Below, one piece after another: positions 1 through 7,074 of a stretch of DNA of 11,434 nucleotides. The number at the start of each line of letters is the position of its first letter. The first letter of the stretch is position 1. The stretch is from Methanosphaera sp. SHI613 (GTDB taxonomy: Archaea; Methanobacteriota; Methanobacteria; Methanobacteriales; Methanobacteriaceae), in NCBI GenBank assembly GCA_003266145.1, contig MVJJ01000113.1, forward strand, positions 1-11,434. The letters run 5' to 3'. A program made the position numbers and the translations under genes. The notes under the pieces were generated by a model. It worked only from the letters and a program-made list of their open reading frames with translations, searched no databases and was not told the DNA's origin.

Positions 1-1430
1 TCTTCAAGGCTACCTGCGGCCATACCCTGTTCAAGGATTGCATCAACTTGTGAGTTGTTGTATGCGTTAGGATTTCTGTAATCAGATTCTAGGTATCCAT
101 CTTTATCCTTACTTAAGTATTGTTGGTATACTGCTGAGTAAGGGTTATCGGAGGATTGTTGCATTACAACAGCCTGTGAATACATCTTGGTGTAGATTGT
201 ATCCCAGTCAGCTGATTTTAGGACTACTTCAATACCTAAATCTTTAGCTTGTTCGGATATGATTGTTGCAAGTGATTGTCTGTCTTCTTTGTTAGGTGGG
301 TAATATACTTCGAATGATGCTTTTACGCCATCTTTTTCTCTGATTCCATCACCGTCTGTATCTTTCCATCCTGCTTCCTCTAAGATTTTCTTAGCTTCGT
401 CAGGATTATTATCAGTTATTTTTGCCTGTTCATTTGCAAATGGTAATGAATCTACTCCTGTATATTCTACTTTTCCAACACCTTTGTATACGGATTCAAC
501 TATTGCTTGTCTGTTGATTCCAATGTTCAATGCTTTTCTGATAGCAGGATCAGATGTTACATTGTTACCTACAGGATTTCCTTTATCGGTTTTAAGTCCG
601 GTATCAGGTAGGTATGGTAGTGAGAATCCCTGTGCTCTAGGACTTTGGAATTCAACTAATGAGTATCCTTCTATTGATTCGTTGTATGCTGAAATTGGTG
701 CTTCAGCTACATCAACTTGACCTGATTTTACCATTTGTACAACGTTATCTTCTTCAGGGAAGACCATTGTAATCTGTTTGAAGTATGGTTCTTTACCATA
801 GTATTGGTCATTGTATTCGAAGATTGCTTGTTGTCCTTTATCCCATTGTTTGAGTTTGTATGGTCCGGAACCTACTGGGTTTGCACCGTAGGTTTCATTG
901 TTATAGTCTTTTTCAGGTACGATTCCCACATATCTTAAATCATATATGAATGTGGATTGTGGTTTTTTAAGTTTGAATTCTACGGTTGTATCATCGACAG
1001 CTTTTGCTTCTTCCAGGTTAGTAAGGTCAAGTTCTCCATCACTTACTTTTGCTTCTGTGAATGTGAAAGCAACATCTTTTGCTGTTAATTTTTCACCGTT
1101 TGTGAATTTAACATCGTCTCTGATTTTTACTGTCCAGGTTAATCTATCATCACTGATAGTATAATTTGTTGCTAAGTCATTAACAAAACTACCATTTTCA
1201 TCTGAACCGAATAAAGTACTTTGTACTAATGGATTAAAGTTTAAGTGCCCATTACCCCACCCTGTTAGTGGATTGAATCCGGTTTCAGGTTCTCCTGTAT
1301 GTCCAGGTACTGTTATAACGATGTGTGTTGGATCGTTATCTGTACTGTTACCTAACATTGAAGAAGCTGCAATAATAGCTATGATAATAACTGCTAATGC
1401 TACTATAGCATATTTTATCTTATTATCCAT
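1..1430 (-). CDS. ABC importer substrate-binding protein (SBP_bac_5 family), paralog 1, 3' end outside window
   Basis: Reading from ATG at 1430, 476 complete codons are open to the window edge, so the C-terminus (about 65 residues, judged from the paralog at 5141-6748) is missing. The protein begins MDNKIKYAIVALAV, a single hydrophobic helix to about residue 24. There is no lipobox Cys, so an uncleaved membrane anchor displaying the receptor outside the cell is likely. Family marks include GEPETGFNPLTGWG (46-59), GSGPYKLKQWDKGQQ, and the acidic loop DTDGDGIRE starting at residue 357, which resembles a Ca-binding loop. It is clearly paralogous to the other binding protein. The family delivers peptides, nickel or metal chelates to a Dpp/Opp/Nik permease; the ligand cannot be told from sequence. 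The start is supported by AGGAG at 1438-1442, 7 nt upstream. It has its own promoter and operator after the terminator of the permease operon, so it may be a second receptor for that permease or the head of another set beyond position 1. Confidence 0.9.
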   Translation of the reverse strand, partial: MDNKIKYAIVALAVIIIAIIAASSMLGNSTDNDPTHIVITVPGHTGEPETGFNPLTGWGNGHLNFNPLVQSTLFGSDENGSFVNDLATNYTISDDRLTWTVKIRDDVKFTNGEKLTAKDVAFTFTEAKVSDGELDLTNLEEAKAVDDTTVEFKLKKPQSTFIYDLRYVGIVPEKDYNNETYGANPVGSGPYKLKQWDKGQQAIFEYNDQYYGKEPYFKQITMVFPEEDNVVQMVKSGQVDVAEAPISAYNESIEGYSLVEFQSPRAQGFSLPYLPDTGLKTDKGNPVGNNVTSDPAIRKALNIGINRQAIVESVYKGVGKVEYTGVDSLPFANEQAKITDNNPDEAKKILEEAGWKDTDGDGIREKDGVKASFEVYYPPNKEDRQSLATIISEQAKDLGIEVVLKSADWDTIYTKMYSQAVVMQQSSDNPYSAVYQQYLSKDKDGYLESDYRNPNAYNNSQVDAILEQGMAAGSLE

Positions 1431-1474
1431 AGTTATACTCCTACTAATATTATAATAAAAAACTTATTTTATAA

Positions 1475-1513
1475 GTAATACTTTTTATAGAAAAAATGCT
1501 CTAAAAGTAATAC
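1475..1513 (-). promoter_or_regulatory. Proximal TATA-like box with two direct-repeat half-sites upstream of SBP paralog 1
   Basis: On the minus strand TATAAAAA (1489-1482) is followed at once by GTATTAC (1481-1475). A second copy, GTATTAC at 1513-1507, lies exactly 32 bp upstream. The same TATAAAAA-GTATTAC juxtaposition occurs before the paralog (6863-6848). If this is the functional TATA box, transcription would start near 1460 with a leader of about 30 nt, and the half-site would sit between TATA and start, a common archaeal repressor position. The alternative TATA is at 1558-1571. Confidence 0.45.
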
Positions 1514-1557
1514 ATCTAATAAATTAATTATTACATACTTTAAAGTTTGGTTAAACT

Positions 1558-1571
1558 AATATTTAAATATT
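1558..1571 (-). promoter_or_regulatory. Distal TATA-like palindrome conserved between the two SBP promoters
   Basis: AATATTTAAATATT is a perfect 14-bp palindrome. Together with the following AC it is identical to 6898-6913 before the other binding-protein gene. It overlaps the TATTAC arm of the operator. If used as the TATA box, transcription would start near 1540 and leave a leader of about 110 nt, long for an archaeon; the nearer box at 1482-1489 is the competing candidate. Confidence 0.4.
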
Positions 1572-1625
1572 ACTTAATAAAATTAAAGTAATACATTTTC
1601 ATTGATAATCACATGAAAAGTAATA
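1568..1625 (-). promoter_or_regulatory. Operator: TATTAC-N14-GTAATA inverted repeat plus third half-site, SBP paralog 1
   Basis: On the plus strand TATTAC (1568-1573) and GTAATA (1588-1593) form an inverted repeat with a 14-nt spacer. A third half-site, GTAATA, lies at 1620-1625, 32 bp from the second. Half-site sequence, spacer length and the 32-bp step are all reproduced at 6908-6965 before the other binding-protein gene, while the spacer bases differ, as expected of protein-binding sites. Widely spaced inverted half-sites are typical of the nickel regulator NikR (E. coli: GTATGA-N16-TCATAC), which would fit a Nik-type importer. The regulator's identity is inference. Confidence 0.6.
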
Positions 1626-1631
1626 ATTTCT

Positions 1632-1644
1632 AAAAAAAGAAAAA
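1632..1644 (-). terminator. T-rich terminator of the importer operon
   Basis: On the minus strand, T5-C-T7 lies 4 nt after the TAA stop (1650-1648) of the last ATPase gene. Runs of T without a strong hairpin are the usual archaeal terminator. It separates the permease/ATPase operon from the promoter of the downstream binding-protein gene. Confidence 0.6.
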
Positions 1645-1647
1645 TAG

Positions 1648-2259
1648 TTATAAGTTATTGATATCATTGAATTGTACGATATCATCAGTTATAACTTCAA
1701 GTAAGTCCTTATCGTGACTTACAGCCAGGATCCCTATCTCATTTTTCTTACAGTATCCAAGCAGTGCATCCCATATCTGTACCTGAGTTACAGCATCAAG
1801 CATGGTACTTATTTCATCTGCAATTATGAATTTGGTCTCAGGATTCAATGCCCTCAATATACTGAAACGTTGCAATTCACCACCAGACAATTCACTAGGC
1901 CATCTGTTCATCCAATTATCCTTCAATCCGAAGGTATCCTTCAGTTCTTGAGGAGGATTCCATGATTCTTCCAATACCTTATGCATCTTCCATTTAGGAT
2001 TCATGGTCTTTTCAGGATGCTGAAAAATTAACTGAACAGGATGAAAACCTTTCTTATTAATTTCGTCACCATCTATCGTAACGTTTCCGGAATAGTTTTC
2101 TATATATCCAGACATTATTTTACATAGCGTACTTTTACCTGTTCCACTATCACCCATCAGTCCTATGACCTTATTACTAGGTACACAAATACTGATATCC
2201 TTTAAAATAGGTTTGTTCTTCTTATAAGCAAACGAAATATCCTTTGCATCCAAAAGCAT
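1648..2259 (-). CDS. ABC transporter ATP-binding protein, second ATPase (NikE/DppF/OppF type)
   Basis: This 203-residue nucleotide-binding subunit should pair with the preceding ATPase to power import on the cytoplasmic face. All core elements are visible: Walker A GDSGTGKS (36-43), Q-loop Gln80, signature LSGGE (124-128), Walker B FIIADE (144-149) and H-loop His182. It is short for the family: the C-terminal oligopeptide-type extension with cysteines seen in its partner is absent, which is common for NikE-like subunits. ATG at 2259 follows directly on the TAG stop (2262-2260) of the upstream ATPase, with a GGAGG inside that gene's last codons, so the two are probably translationally coupled. 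It is the last gene of the operon, followed by a T-run terminator. Nickel versus peptide specificity is not set by this subunit. Confidence 0.92.
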   Translation of the reverse strand: MLLDAKDISFAYKKNKPILKDISICVPSNKVIGLMGDSGTGKSTLCKIMSGYIENYSGNVTIDGDEINKKGFHPVQLIFQHPEKTMNPKWKMHKVLEESWNPPQELKDTFGLKDNWMNRWPSELSGGELQRFSILRALNPETKFIIADEISTMLDAVTQVQIWDALLGYCKKNEIGILAVSHDKDLLEVITDDIVQFNDINNL

Positions 2260-3201
2260 CTAATCATCCTCCCTACTATATTTATGACAACGTATCATAG
2301 CACCATCATGACTTATCAGTTGAGGTTTATTTTTCAGACATTCATCGCTTCTGATAGGACAATTTTCAGCATATACACATCCTGTCACGTCCTCCAACGG
2401 TTGTACACCCTCGGTGAGATTAAATCCATTTTTTGGTAGCGAATCAATCAACGCTCTGGAATATGGATGTAACAACTTATCAGAATCCCTGAAATTTTCC
2501 GAATTGTTTATTTCAATCACGTAACCAGAATAGAATATTGCTATTCTATCTGCAACTTCCAATGCCACATTTATGTCGTGGGTAATAAGTAGTACGCCTT
2601 TATTTTCTTCTTTTAAAGATTTTATATCATTGATGGTTTCCTTGACACTCTTTTCATCCAATCCAGGTGTTGGTTCATCAGCAATCAACAAATCCGGATC
2701 TTCAAGCAATGCAGTAGACAAGAGTACTTTCCTTGCCATACCCCCGGACAATTCAAATGGATACAAATCATCAACACTTTCATCCAGTCCATATTTATCA
2801 AAGACCTTCCTTTGAATCAGCCTTTTTTTCTCATATTCCTCTTCATCCTCACATTCACCGATAGCCTGCTGACTTACCTTCATTAAAGGATCCAGGAAAT
2901 TGACGGATTGTGGAATCAGACATATTTGGCTGCCACGTAATTTCTGTTTAAGTTCCTGGTCCAATACTTCATCCTTGTATTTTATTTCACCTGTTACATG
3001 AGCATTATAAGGTAATATACCTAAAATTGAATGAGCGAGCAAACTTTTTCCAGAACCACTTGATCCTAATATCGCAACAATTTCATTTTCTTTCACGTCA
3101 ATAGACAAATCAGATATTACCTTCAGTTCATGTCGATTCAATCCCTGAACATATTGTGTGAATGATATTGATAGATTGTTTACTTCTAATAACTTTTTCA
3201 T
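2260..3201 (-). CDS. ABC transporter ATP-binding protein, first ATPase (NikD/DppD/OppD type) with C-terminal Cys motif
   Basis: This cytoplasmic ATPase has 313 residues when started at ATG 3201. That start has GGTGA at 3211-3207 at good spacing; a GTG at 3210 is in frame but would leave no room for a ribosome site. Walker A is GSSGSGKS (46-53), Q-loop Gln98, signature LSGGM (151-155, Met in place of the common Gln), Walker B LLIADE (171-176) and H-loop His208. After the ATPase core comes the oligopeptide/dipeptide transporter C-terminal domain, with LHPYSRALIDSLP near 245-256. Four cysteines follow: C275, C281, C288 and C305 (C-x5-C-x6-C-x16-C), the arrangement that holds an Fe-S cluster in DppD-type ATPases. 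It sits between the second permease (stop at 3212) and the second ATPase, with which it should form a heterodimer. Confidence 0.93.
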   Translation of the reverse strand: MKKLLEVNNLSISFTQYVQGLNRHELKVISDLSIDVKENEIVAILGSSGSGKSLLAHSILGILPYNAHVTGEIKYKDEVLDQELKQKLRGSQICLIPQSVNFLDPLMKVSQQAIGECEDEEEYEKKRLIQRKVFDKYGLDESVDDLYPFELSGGMARKVLLSTALLEDPDLLIADEPTPGLDEKSVKETINDIKSLKEENKGVLLITHDINVALEVADRIAIFYSGYVIEINNSENFRDSDKLLHPYSRALIDSLPKNGFNLTEGVQPLEDVTGCVYAENCPIRSDECLKNKPQLISHDGAMIRCHKYSREDD

Positions 3202-3211
3202 GAATATCACC

Positions 3212-4063
3212 TTAGTTGTTTGCCTCGGATGGATCTAATAATCGTTTTAGATTATCTCCAACTATGTCAAATAGTAATACGACTATTAATAATGCTACAC
3301 CAGGGAAGAATGCCAGCCACCATGCACCCATTGCAAGATATGACATTGACTCGGATAATATGATACCGATAGCAGGTTCATGTGGTGATAGACCAAATCC
3401 AAGGAATGTTACGCTAGCTTCGTGCATAATAGCATGTGGAAATACAAGCAGGATACCTACAAATATTTGAGACAATACCAATGGTAATATATGCTCTTTT
3501 GCTATCCACAATTTACCTTTACCAAACCTTTCGGATAATGCGACATATTCTGACGTGTTGATTTGCATGACTTCTGCTCTTAATACTCTTGTAAGGTTTA
3601 TCCAATGTGAGAATGCAACGGCAAGCGTCACACCAAAAGCACCTTTACCAAGTGCAATGGATATCATCATAATCAACAAGATATGAGGTATTGATGCGAA
3701 TAAATCAATCAGCCAGGAGACGAATTCATCACAGTATTTGTTTATACTTGCAACAAATGCCAATATCACAGAGATTACTGCTGATATTAATGATGCACCT
3801 ATACCGATCATGATACTTAAACTTAAACCCTTTATTGTTCTGATGAACATGTCTCTTCCCATCCAATCGGTACCGAATGGATGTTCAAAGGATGGAGGCT
3901 GCATCTTAATGGCGAAGTTTGTAGGCAAGTTTGCATCAATCAATACACCACTGAGGAAAATAACTACCAGAATCAATACTGTTAATCCTATAGTAAGTAG
4001 AGTTTTTTGTCTTAGGTTCAATGATGAGAATAAACCCTTGTTATACCATGGCATTTCATTCAT
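3212..4063 (-). CDS. ABC transporter permease, second subunit (NikC/DppC type)
   Basis: This integral membrane protein has 283 residues from ATG 4063. GGAG lies 8 nt upstream (in the GGAGTGA near 4072); an in-frame GTG at 4072 overlaps that site and is rejected as start. The cytoplasmic N-terminus is followed by a hydrophobic helix (about 22-43), then the family motif HPFGTDWMGRDMF (61-73) that marks DppC/NikC permeases. The BPD_transp_1 core follows, with about five further helices. The coupling (EAA) loop around VALSERFGKGK (174-184) contacts an ATPase. LGFGLSPHEPAIGIIL (221-236) is the conserved late motif. The gene overlaps the end of the first permease by 8 bp, indicating coupled translation, and the two form the membrane channel. 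The substrate could be nickel, a metal chelate or peptides. Confidence 0.93.
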   Translation of the reverse strand: MNEMPWYNKGLFSSLNLRQKTLLTIGLTVLILVVIFLSGVLIDANLPTNFAIKMQPPSFEHPFGTDWMGRDMFIRTIKGLSLSIMIGIGASLISAVISVILAFVASINKYCDEFVSWLIDLFASIPHILLIMMISIALGKGAFGVTLAVAFSHWINLTRVLRAEVMQINTSEYVALSERFGKGKLWIAKEHILPLVLSQIFVGILLVFPHAIMHEASVTFLGFGLSPHEPAIGIILSESMSYLAMGAWWLAFFPGVALLIVVLLFDIVGDNLKRLLDPSEANN

Positions 4064-5051
4064 CGTTTTCACTCCTTATTCTTGGATCTACATATTGATA
4101 TAATAGGTCAGCAATGAAATTTCCCATAAATACAAAGATTGTACTTATGATTACTATACCTAAAAGTAATGGTACGTCTGATCTTAATCCTGCAGCTACA
4201 GTTGCCTGACCTATACCCGGATATGAAAATACCTGCTCTACGAGAATTGTTCCACCGAATAATTCATTAAATGACAAAAACTGTAATGTTATTGCAGGAA
4301 GCAATATGTTTCTTATTCCATGATTTTTTATTATTCCCCAGAAACTTTCGCCTCTAGCTTCAGCAAATAAGAAATAATCACTCTTTTTAACGTTGATTAA
4401 CTTATCCCTCGTATACATCGTGATGGAAGCTATACCAACTACACTTAATGTTATTGCCGGCAATATCAGCCTATCCAGCCATTGCCAGAATGTTACCGTA
4501 TCGGATAATTGTCCTATCGGAACGGATAATCCTATAGGGAACCATCCCAGATATACCGAAAAGAACATTAAAAATACCAGTCCTATCCAAAATGTTGGTG
4601 AAGACTGCAATATGTAACAGTACGTTTTAATTATCTTATCTGTCAATGTTCCTTCCTTAGCTCCTGCAAGTACACCCAATCCAAATCCGACAAATGCGGA
4701 TATTATCCATGATACCAGCATGAGTGTGATTGAAGCCGTGAACTTTTGCAGGATTACCTCTGTTACGGGTACTCTGTATATGAGTGAAAAACCCATACTT
4801 CCGCTTGCCAATGTCTGAAGCCAGCCGAGTACTCTTTCTGTTAATGTTAAATTTGTACCCCAATATTGTCCCATTATCTGCAATTGTTGTTGACTTACGA
4901 TTCTTTGGCCAAGATATGCTCTGACCGGATCGATAGGTGACAATTGAACCATGATAAAACTAATAGCGGCGATAACGATTAATAAAATGAGTAATCTTAT
5001 GGCTTTAAAACCTAAAAATTTAGCTAATCTTTTACTATTTATTTTAATCAT
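4056..5051 (-). CDS. ABC transporter permease, first subunit (NikB/DppB type)
   Basis: This 331-residue membrane subunit shows the DppB/NikB layout: an N-terminal helix (about 17-36) with the characteristic MVQLSPIDPVRAYLG (34-48), an extracellular loop, and then a BPD_transp_1 core of about five helices. The coupling loop is EARGESFWGIIKNHGIRN (231-248) and a late motif is VEQVFSYPGIGQATV (271-285). ATG at 5051 has only a weak, very close AGAG in front, so translation initiation may be poor or depend on coupling. It is separated from the binding-protein gene by 89 bp that contain a strong hairpin and T-run (5093-5125), and overlaps the next permease by 8 bp. Expression well below that of the binding protein is therefore likely. 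Confidence 0.93.
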   Translation of the reverse strand: MIKINSKRLAKFLGFKAIRLLILLIVIAAISFIMVQLSPIDPVRAYLGQRIVSQQQLQIMGQYWGTNLTLTERVLGWLQTLASGSMGFSLIYRVPVTEVILQKFTASITLMLVSWIISAFVGFGLGVLAGAKEGTLTDKIIKTYCYILQSSPTFWIGLVFLMFFSVYLGWFPIGLSVPIGQLSDTVTFWQWLDRLILPAITLSVVGIASITMYTRDKLINVKKSDYFLFAEARGESFWGIIKNHGIRNILLPAITLQFLSFNELFGGTILVEQVFSYPGIGQATVAAGLRSDVPLLLGIVIISTIFVFMGNFIADLLYQYVDPRIRSENDE

Positions 5052-5092
5052 CTCTGAAAATTTATTTATAAAAAAAAGTATTCAAAATATTT

Positions 5093-5125
5093 AAAAAAAT
5101 GATTTATTGGGTAATAAATCATTTT
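5093..5125 (-). terminator. Strong stem-loop with T-run between binding-protein and permease genes
   Basis: The arms 5096-5108 and 5113-5125 are perfect 13-nt complements with a 4-nt loop (ACCC in the transcript), followed by a run of seven T on the minus strand. It begins 15 nt after the TAA of the binding-protein gene. It resembles a bacterial intrinsic terminator, unusual for an archaeon, and could act as a partial terminator or a 3'-end stabiliser that raises receptor mRNA above permease mRNA. The structure is seen directly; the role is inferred. Confidence 0.7.
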
Positions 5126-5140
5126 AAGTTATTTTAAATA

Positions 5141-6748
5141 TTATGATGTTGCGTTTACACGTTTCCAATCGTAGATGTTACCCCAGATGTCTCCACCGTG
5201 TGGATAAATGAGGTGTGTTCCGTTGGATATGTCCAATGAATCATCCACGAAGTAAGCATAGTCTACAGTTCCAATCCATAGGTATGGATAGTTAGAGTTA
5301 GCTTGTTGTGCTGCTTGAGACCATGTAGCATATGAACTGTTTAGGTCTTGAGACATAGCTGAATCTATGTATGTATCTACAGAAGAATCATTCAATACTT
5401 CTGGGTTGTCATATCCTTCACCAGCTACTCTTGAGTCATATTGATGTTGTATTTCATATGGGTCTGCTGAACCGAATCCCCATACTACTCCAACTTGGTT
5501 TCTTACAGGGTCGATGTCATCCCAGCTTTTACCTTCTGGTGTGATTTCAATACCTAACTGTTTTGCTTGTTCAGCAACAGTTACAGCTATAGCTTGTCTT
5601 TCTGATGCTTTGGAATTGTAGTATACAGGGAAGGATGCTTTTACACCATCTTTTTCTCTTATTCCATCACCATCAGTATCTTTCCATCCTGCCTGTTCGA
5701 GTATGGATTTTGCTTCATCTACTTTACCATCGGTAAATGTTGAGTTAAATGCCCATGGTAATTGGTTAGCTACACCAGTGTATGATATGTTACCATATCC
5801 ATTGAAAGCACCATCAATTAACTCTTTTCTGTTAATTCCTATATTTAATGCTTCTCTTATTGCTGGATCTCCGGTTACGTTGTTACCGTAGGTGTTATTA
5901 TCTTCTCCTACTTTTTGACCATTGTCCATCTGTGTTGGTAATGAGATTCCACGTACGTCGATTGAATCGAAGTATTCTAAGTGGTATCCTTCAACTGTTT
6001 CGTTTGTGTATGATAATTGTACTTCAGCTATATCCACTTGTTTGTTTTTGATAGCTGCAAATGCTGCATCAGCGTCTAAGAAGAGGTTTGTTATTTTCTT
6101 GAAGTATGGTTTTTGGCCATAGTATTCATCGTTTCTTTCTAAGATAAATTGTTGTCCTTTATCCCATTGAACTAATTTATAAGGTCCTGAACCTATTGGG
6201 TTTTGACCGTAGGTTTCATTGTTATAATTAGCTTCAGGTACGATTCCGACATCTGTTAATTTGTTAATGAAAGTTGAATCTGCTTTATCCAATGTAAATA
6301 CTACTTGTGTATCACTTGTTGCTTTAACTTCTTTCATTGAACTTAAGTCTGCACCTTCACCAAATTCTTTAGCTGTATTGTATGAAAATGCAACGTCTTT
6401 AGCTGTTAATTTATTACCATCAGTGAATTTTACATCATCACGTATGTCTACGGTGTATGTTTTATAATCACTTGATATGTCATATTTTGTAGCTAAGTCG
6501 TTTACGAAACTATTGTTTGCATCTCTTTTAAGAAGAGTACTTTGTATCAATGGTTCTGTTCCTGAGTCGTGATATCCCCATCCATGCATAGGGTCAAATC
6601 CATATTCAGGTTCTTCACCGTGAGCTGCTACACATGCTACCAGTTCATCAGGAGCATGTTCGGATGTTCCACCACCCAACATTACTGCGGCTACTCCAAT
6701 TACTGCTATTGCTGCAATAATGGCACCTATTATATATTTTTTATCCAT
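5141..6748 (-). CDS. ABC importer substrate-binding protein (SBP_bac_5 family), paralog 2
   Basis: This complete 535-residue receptor is the first gene of the importer operon. The N-terminus MDKKYIIGAIIAAIAVIGVAAVMLGGG is a short charged stretch and one hydrophobic helix. No Cys sits at a lipobox position, so it is probably anchored by the helix. Family features are EEPEYGFDPMHGWGY (45-59), PLIQSTLLKRD, KYDISSDYKTYTVDIRDDVKFTDG split over the N-lobe, GSGPYKLVQWDKGQQ, ADPYEIQ, and the acidic loop DTDGDGIRE from residue 357. Cys39, His43, His55 and His60 cluster in the N-lobe; metal or metal-chelate binding is conceivable but untested. GAGGT at 6757-6761 lies 8 nt before the ATG. Its promoter carries the same operator as the paralog at 1-1430. 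The ligand may be nickel, a nickel chelate or peptides; methanogens need nickel for coenzyme F430 and hydrogenases. Confidence 0.93.
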   Translation of the reverse strand: MDKKYIIGAIIAAIAVIGVAAVMLGGGTSEHAPDELVACVAAHGEEPEYGFDPMHGWGYHDSGTEPLIQSTLLKRDANNSFVNDLATKYDISSDYKTYTVDIRDDVKFTDGNKLTAKDVAFSYNTAKEFGEGADLSSMKEVKATSDTQVVFTLDKADSTFINKLTDVGIVPEANYNNETYGQNPIGSGPYKLVQWDKGQQFILERNDEYYGQKPYFKKITNLFLDADAAFAAIKNKQVDIAEVQLSYTNETVEGYHLEYFDSIDVRGISLPTQMDNGQKVGEDNNTYGNNVTGDPAIREALNIGINRKELIDGAFNGYGNISYTGVANQLPWAFNSTFTDGKVDEAKSILEQAGWKDTDGDGIREKDGVKASFPVYYNSKASERQAIAVTVAEQAKQLGIEITPEGKSWDDIDPVRNQVGVVWGFGSADPYEIQHQYDSRVAGEGYDNPEVLNDSSVDTYIDSAMSQDLNSSYATWSQAAQQANSNYPYLWIGTVDYAYFVDDSLDISNGTHLIYPHGGDIWGNIYDWKRVNATS

Positions 6749-6816
6749 TTTTGATAACCTCGTTTTAATAATAATTAAAATGATATTTTGTGATTAATAG
6801 TTGAAAACAAATAAGT

Positions 6817-6863
6817 TATTACAAATATAGCTGAAACAAGCAAACAAGTAATACTTTTTTATA
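6817..6863 (-). promoter_or_regulatory. Proximal TATA-like box and half-sites upstream of SBP paralog 2
   Basis: On the minus strand TATAAAAAA (6863-6855) runs directly into GTATTAC (6854-6848), the same junction as at 1489-1475 before the paralog. A half-site of opposite orientation, TATTAC, lies at 6817-6822. With this TATA box, transcription would start near 6834 and give a leader of about 85 nt. The alternative distal box is at 6898-6911. Confidence 0.42.
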
Positions 6864-6897
6864 AACAATTATTAATGATTATATATCTGTACGGTTA

Positions 6898-6911
6898 AAT
6901 ATTTAAATATT
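6898..6911 (-). promoter_or_regulatory. Distal TATA-like palindrome before SBP paralog 2
   Basis: AATATTTAAATATT is the same 14-bp palindrome as at 1558-1571, overlapping the TATTAC operator arm in the same way. If it is the TATA box, a regulator bound to the operator would occlude TBP/TFB. The implied leader is about 130 nt. Confidence 0.4.
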
Positions 6912-6965
6912 ACCAATTTGAATAAAAGTAATACACGTGTCATCATTTTAACAAAAAAAGTAATA
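6908..6965 (-). promoter_or_regulatory. Operator: TATTAC-N14-GTAATA inverted repeat plus third half-site, SBP paralog 2
   Basis: TATTAC (6908-6913) and GTAATA (6928-6933) are separated by 14 nt, and GTAATA recurs at 6960-6965, 32 bp from the second half-site. Geometry and half-site sequence match 1568-1625 exactly while the spacers differ. A degenerate GTAATT at 7004-7009 continues toward the divergent ilvB1 gene. Control of the importer operon by a dimeric or tetrameric regulator is inferred; NikR is the first candidate. Confidence 0.6.
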
Positions 6966-7004
6966 CCAAAAAAATAAGTTCGATTAAACAAAGATGAAAA
7001 GAAG

Positions 7005-7050
7005 TAATTATAACAACAAGAAATAACAGAGATAAGCATAATAATATATT
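7005..7050 (+). promoter_or_regulatory. Candidate TATA boxes for ilvB1
   Basis: Two candidates are visible on the plus strand. TAATTATA (7005-7012) follows purine-rich GAAAAGAAG resembling a BRE and would start transcription near 7036, giving a leader of about 40 nt that includes the ribosome site. TAATATATT (7042-7050) would start close to 7073 and lose the AGGTG ribosome site (7063-7067). The first is preferred. Confidence 0.4.
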
Positions 7051-7074
7051 TCAAAGAAAGATAGGTGTTATGAA

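Noticed and set aside
1461..1476. Short inverted repeat ACTTAT/ATAAGT followed by T-run in the leader of SBP paralog 1, as an attenuator
   Set aside because: Only a 6-bp all-weak stem with a 3-nt loop, overlapping a regulator half-site and not conserved before the paralog.
3199..3210. GTG at 3210 as start of the first ATPase
   Set aside because: ATG at 3201 has GGTGA at suitable spacing, and the protein then begins MKKLLEVNNL as expected for the family.
4056..4072. GTG at 4072 as start of the second permease
   Set aside because: It overlaps its would-be ribosome site GGAG; ATG at 4063 has that site 8 nt upstream.
5063..5072. TTTATAAATA as a separate promoter for the first permease
   Set aside because: The predicted transcription start would fall at or after the ATG at 5051; read-through from the receptor gene is more likely.
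6749..7074. CRISPR-like array from the repeated GTAATA motifs
   Set aside because: The repeats are 6-7 bp, in mixed orientation and with irregular larger spacing; they are regulator half-sites.
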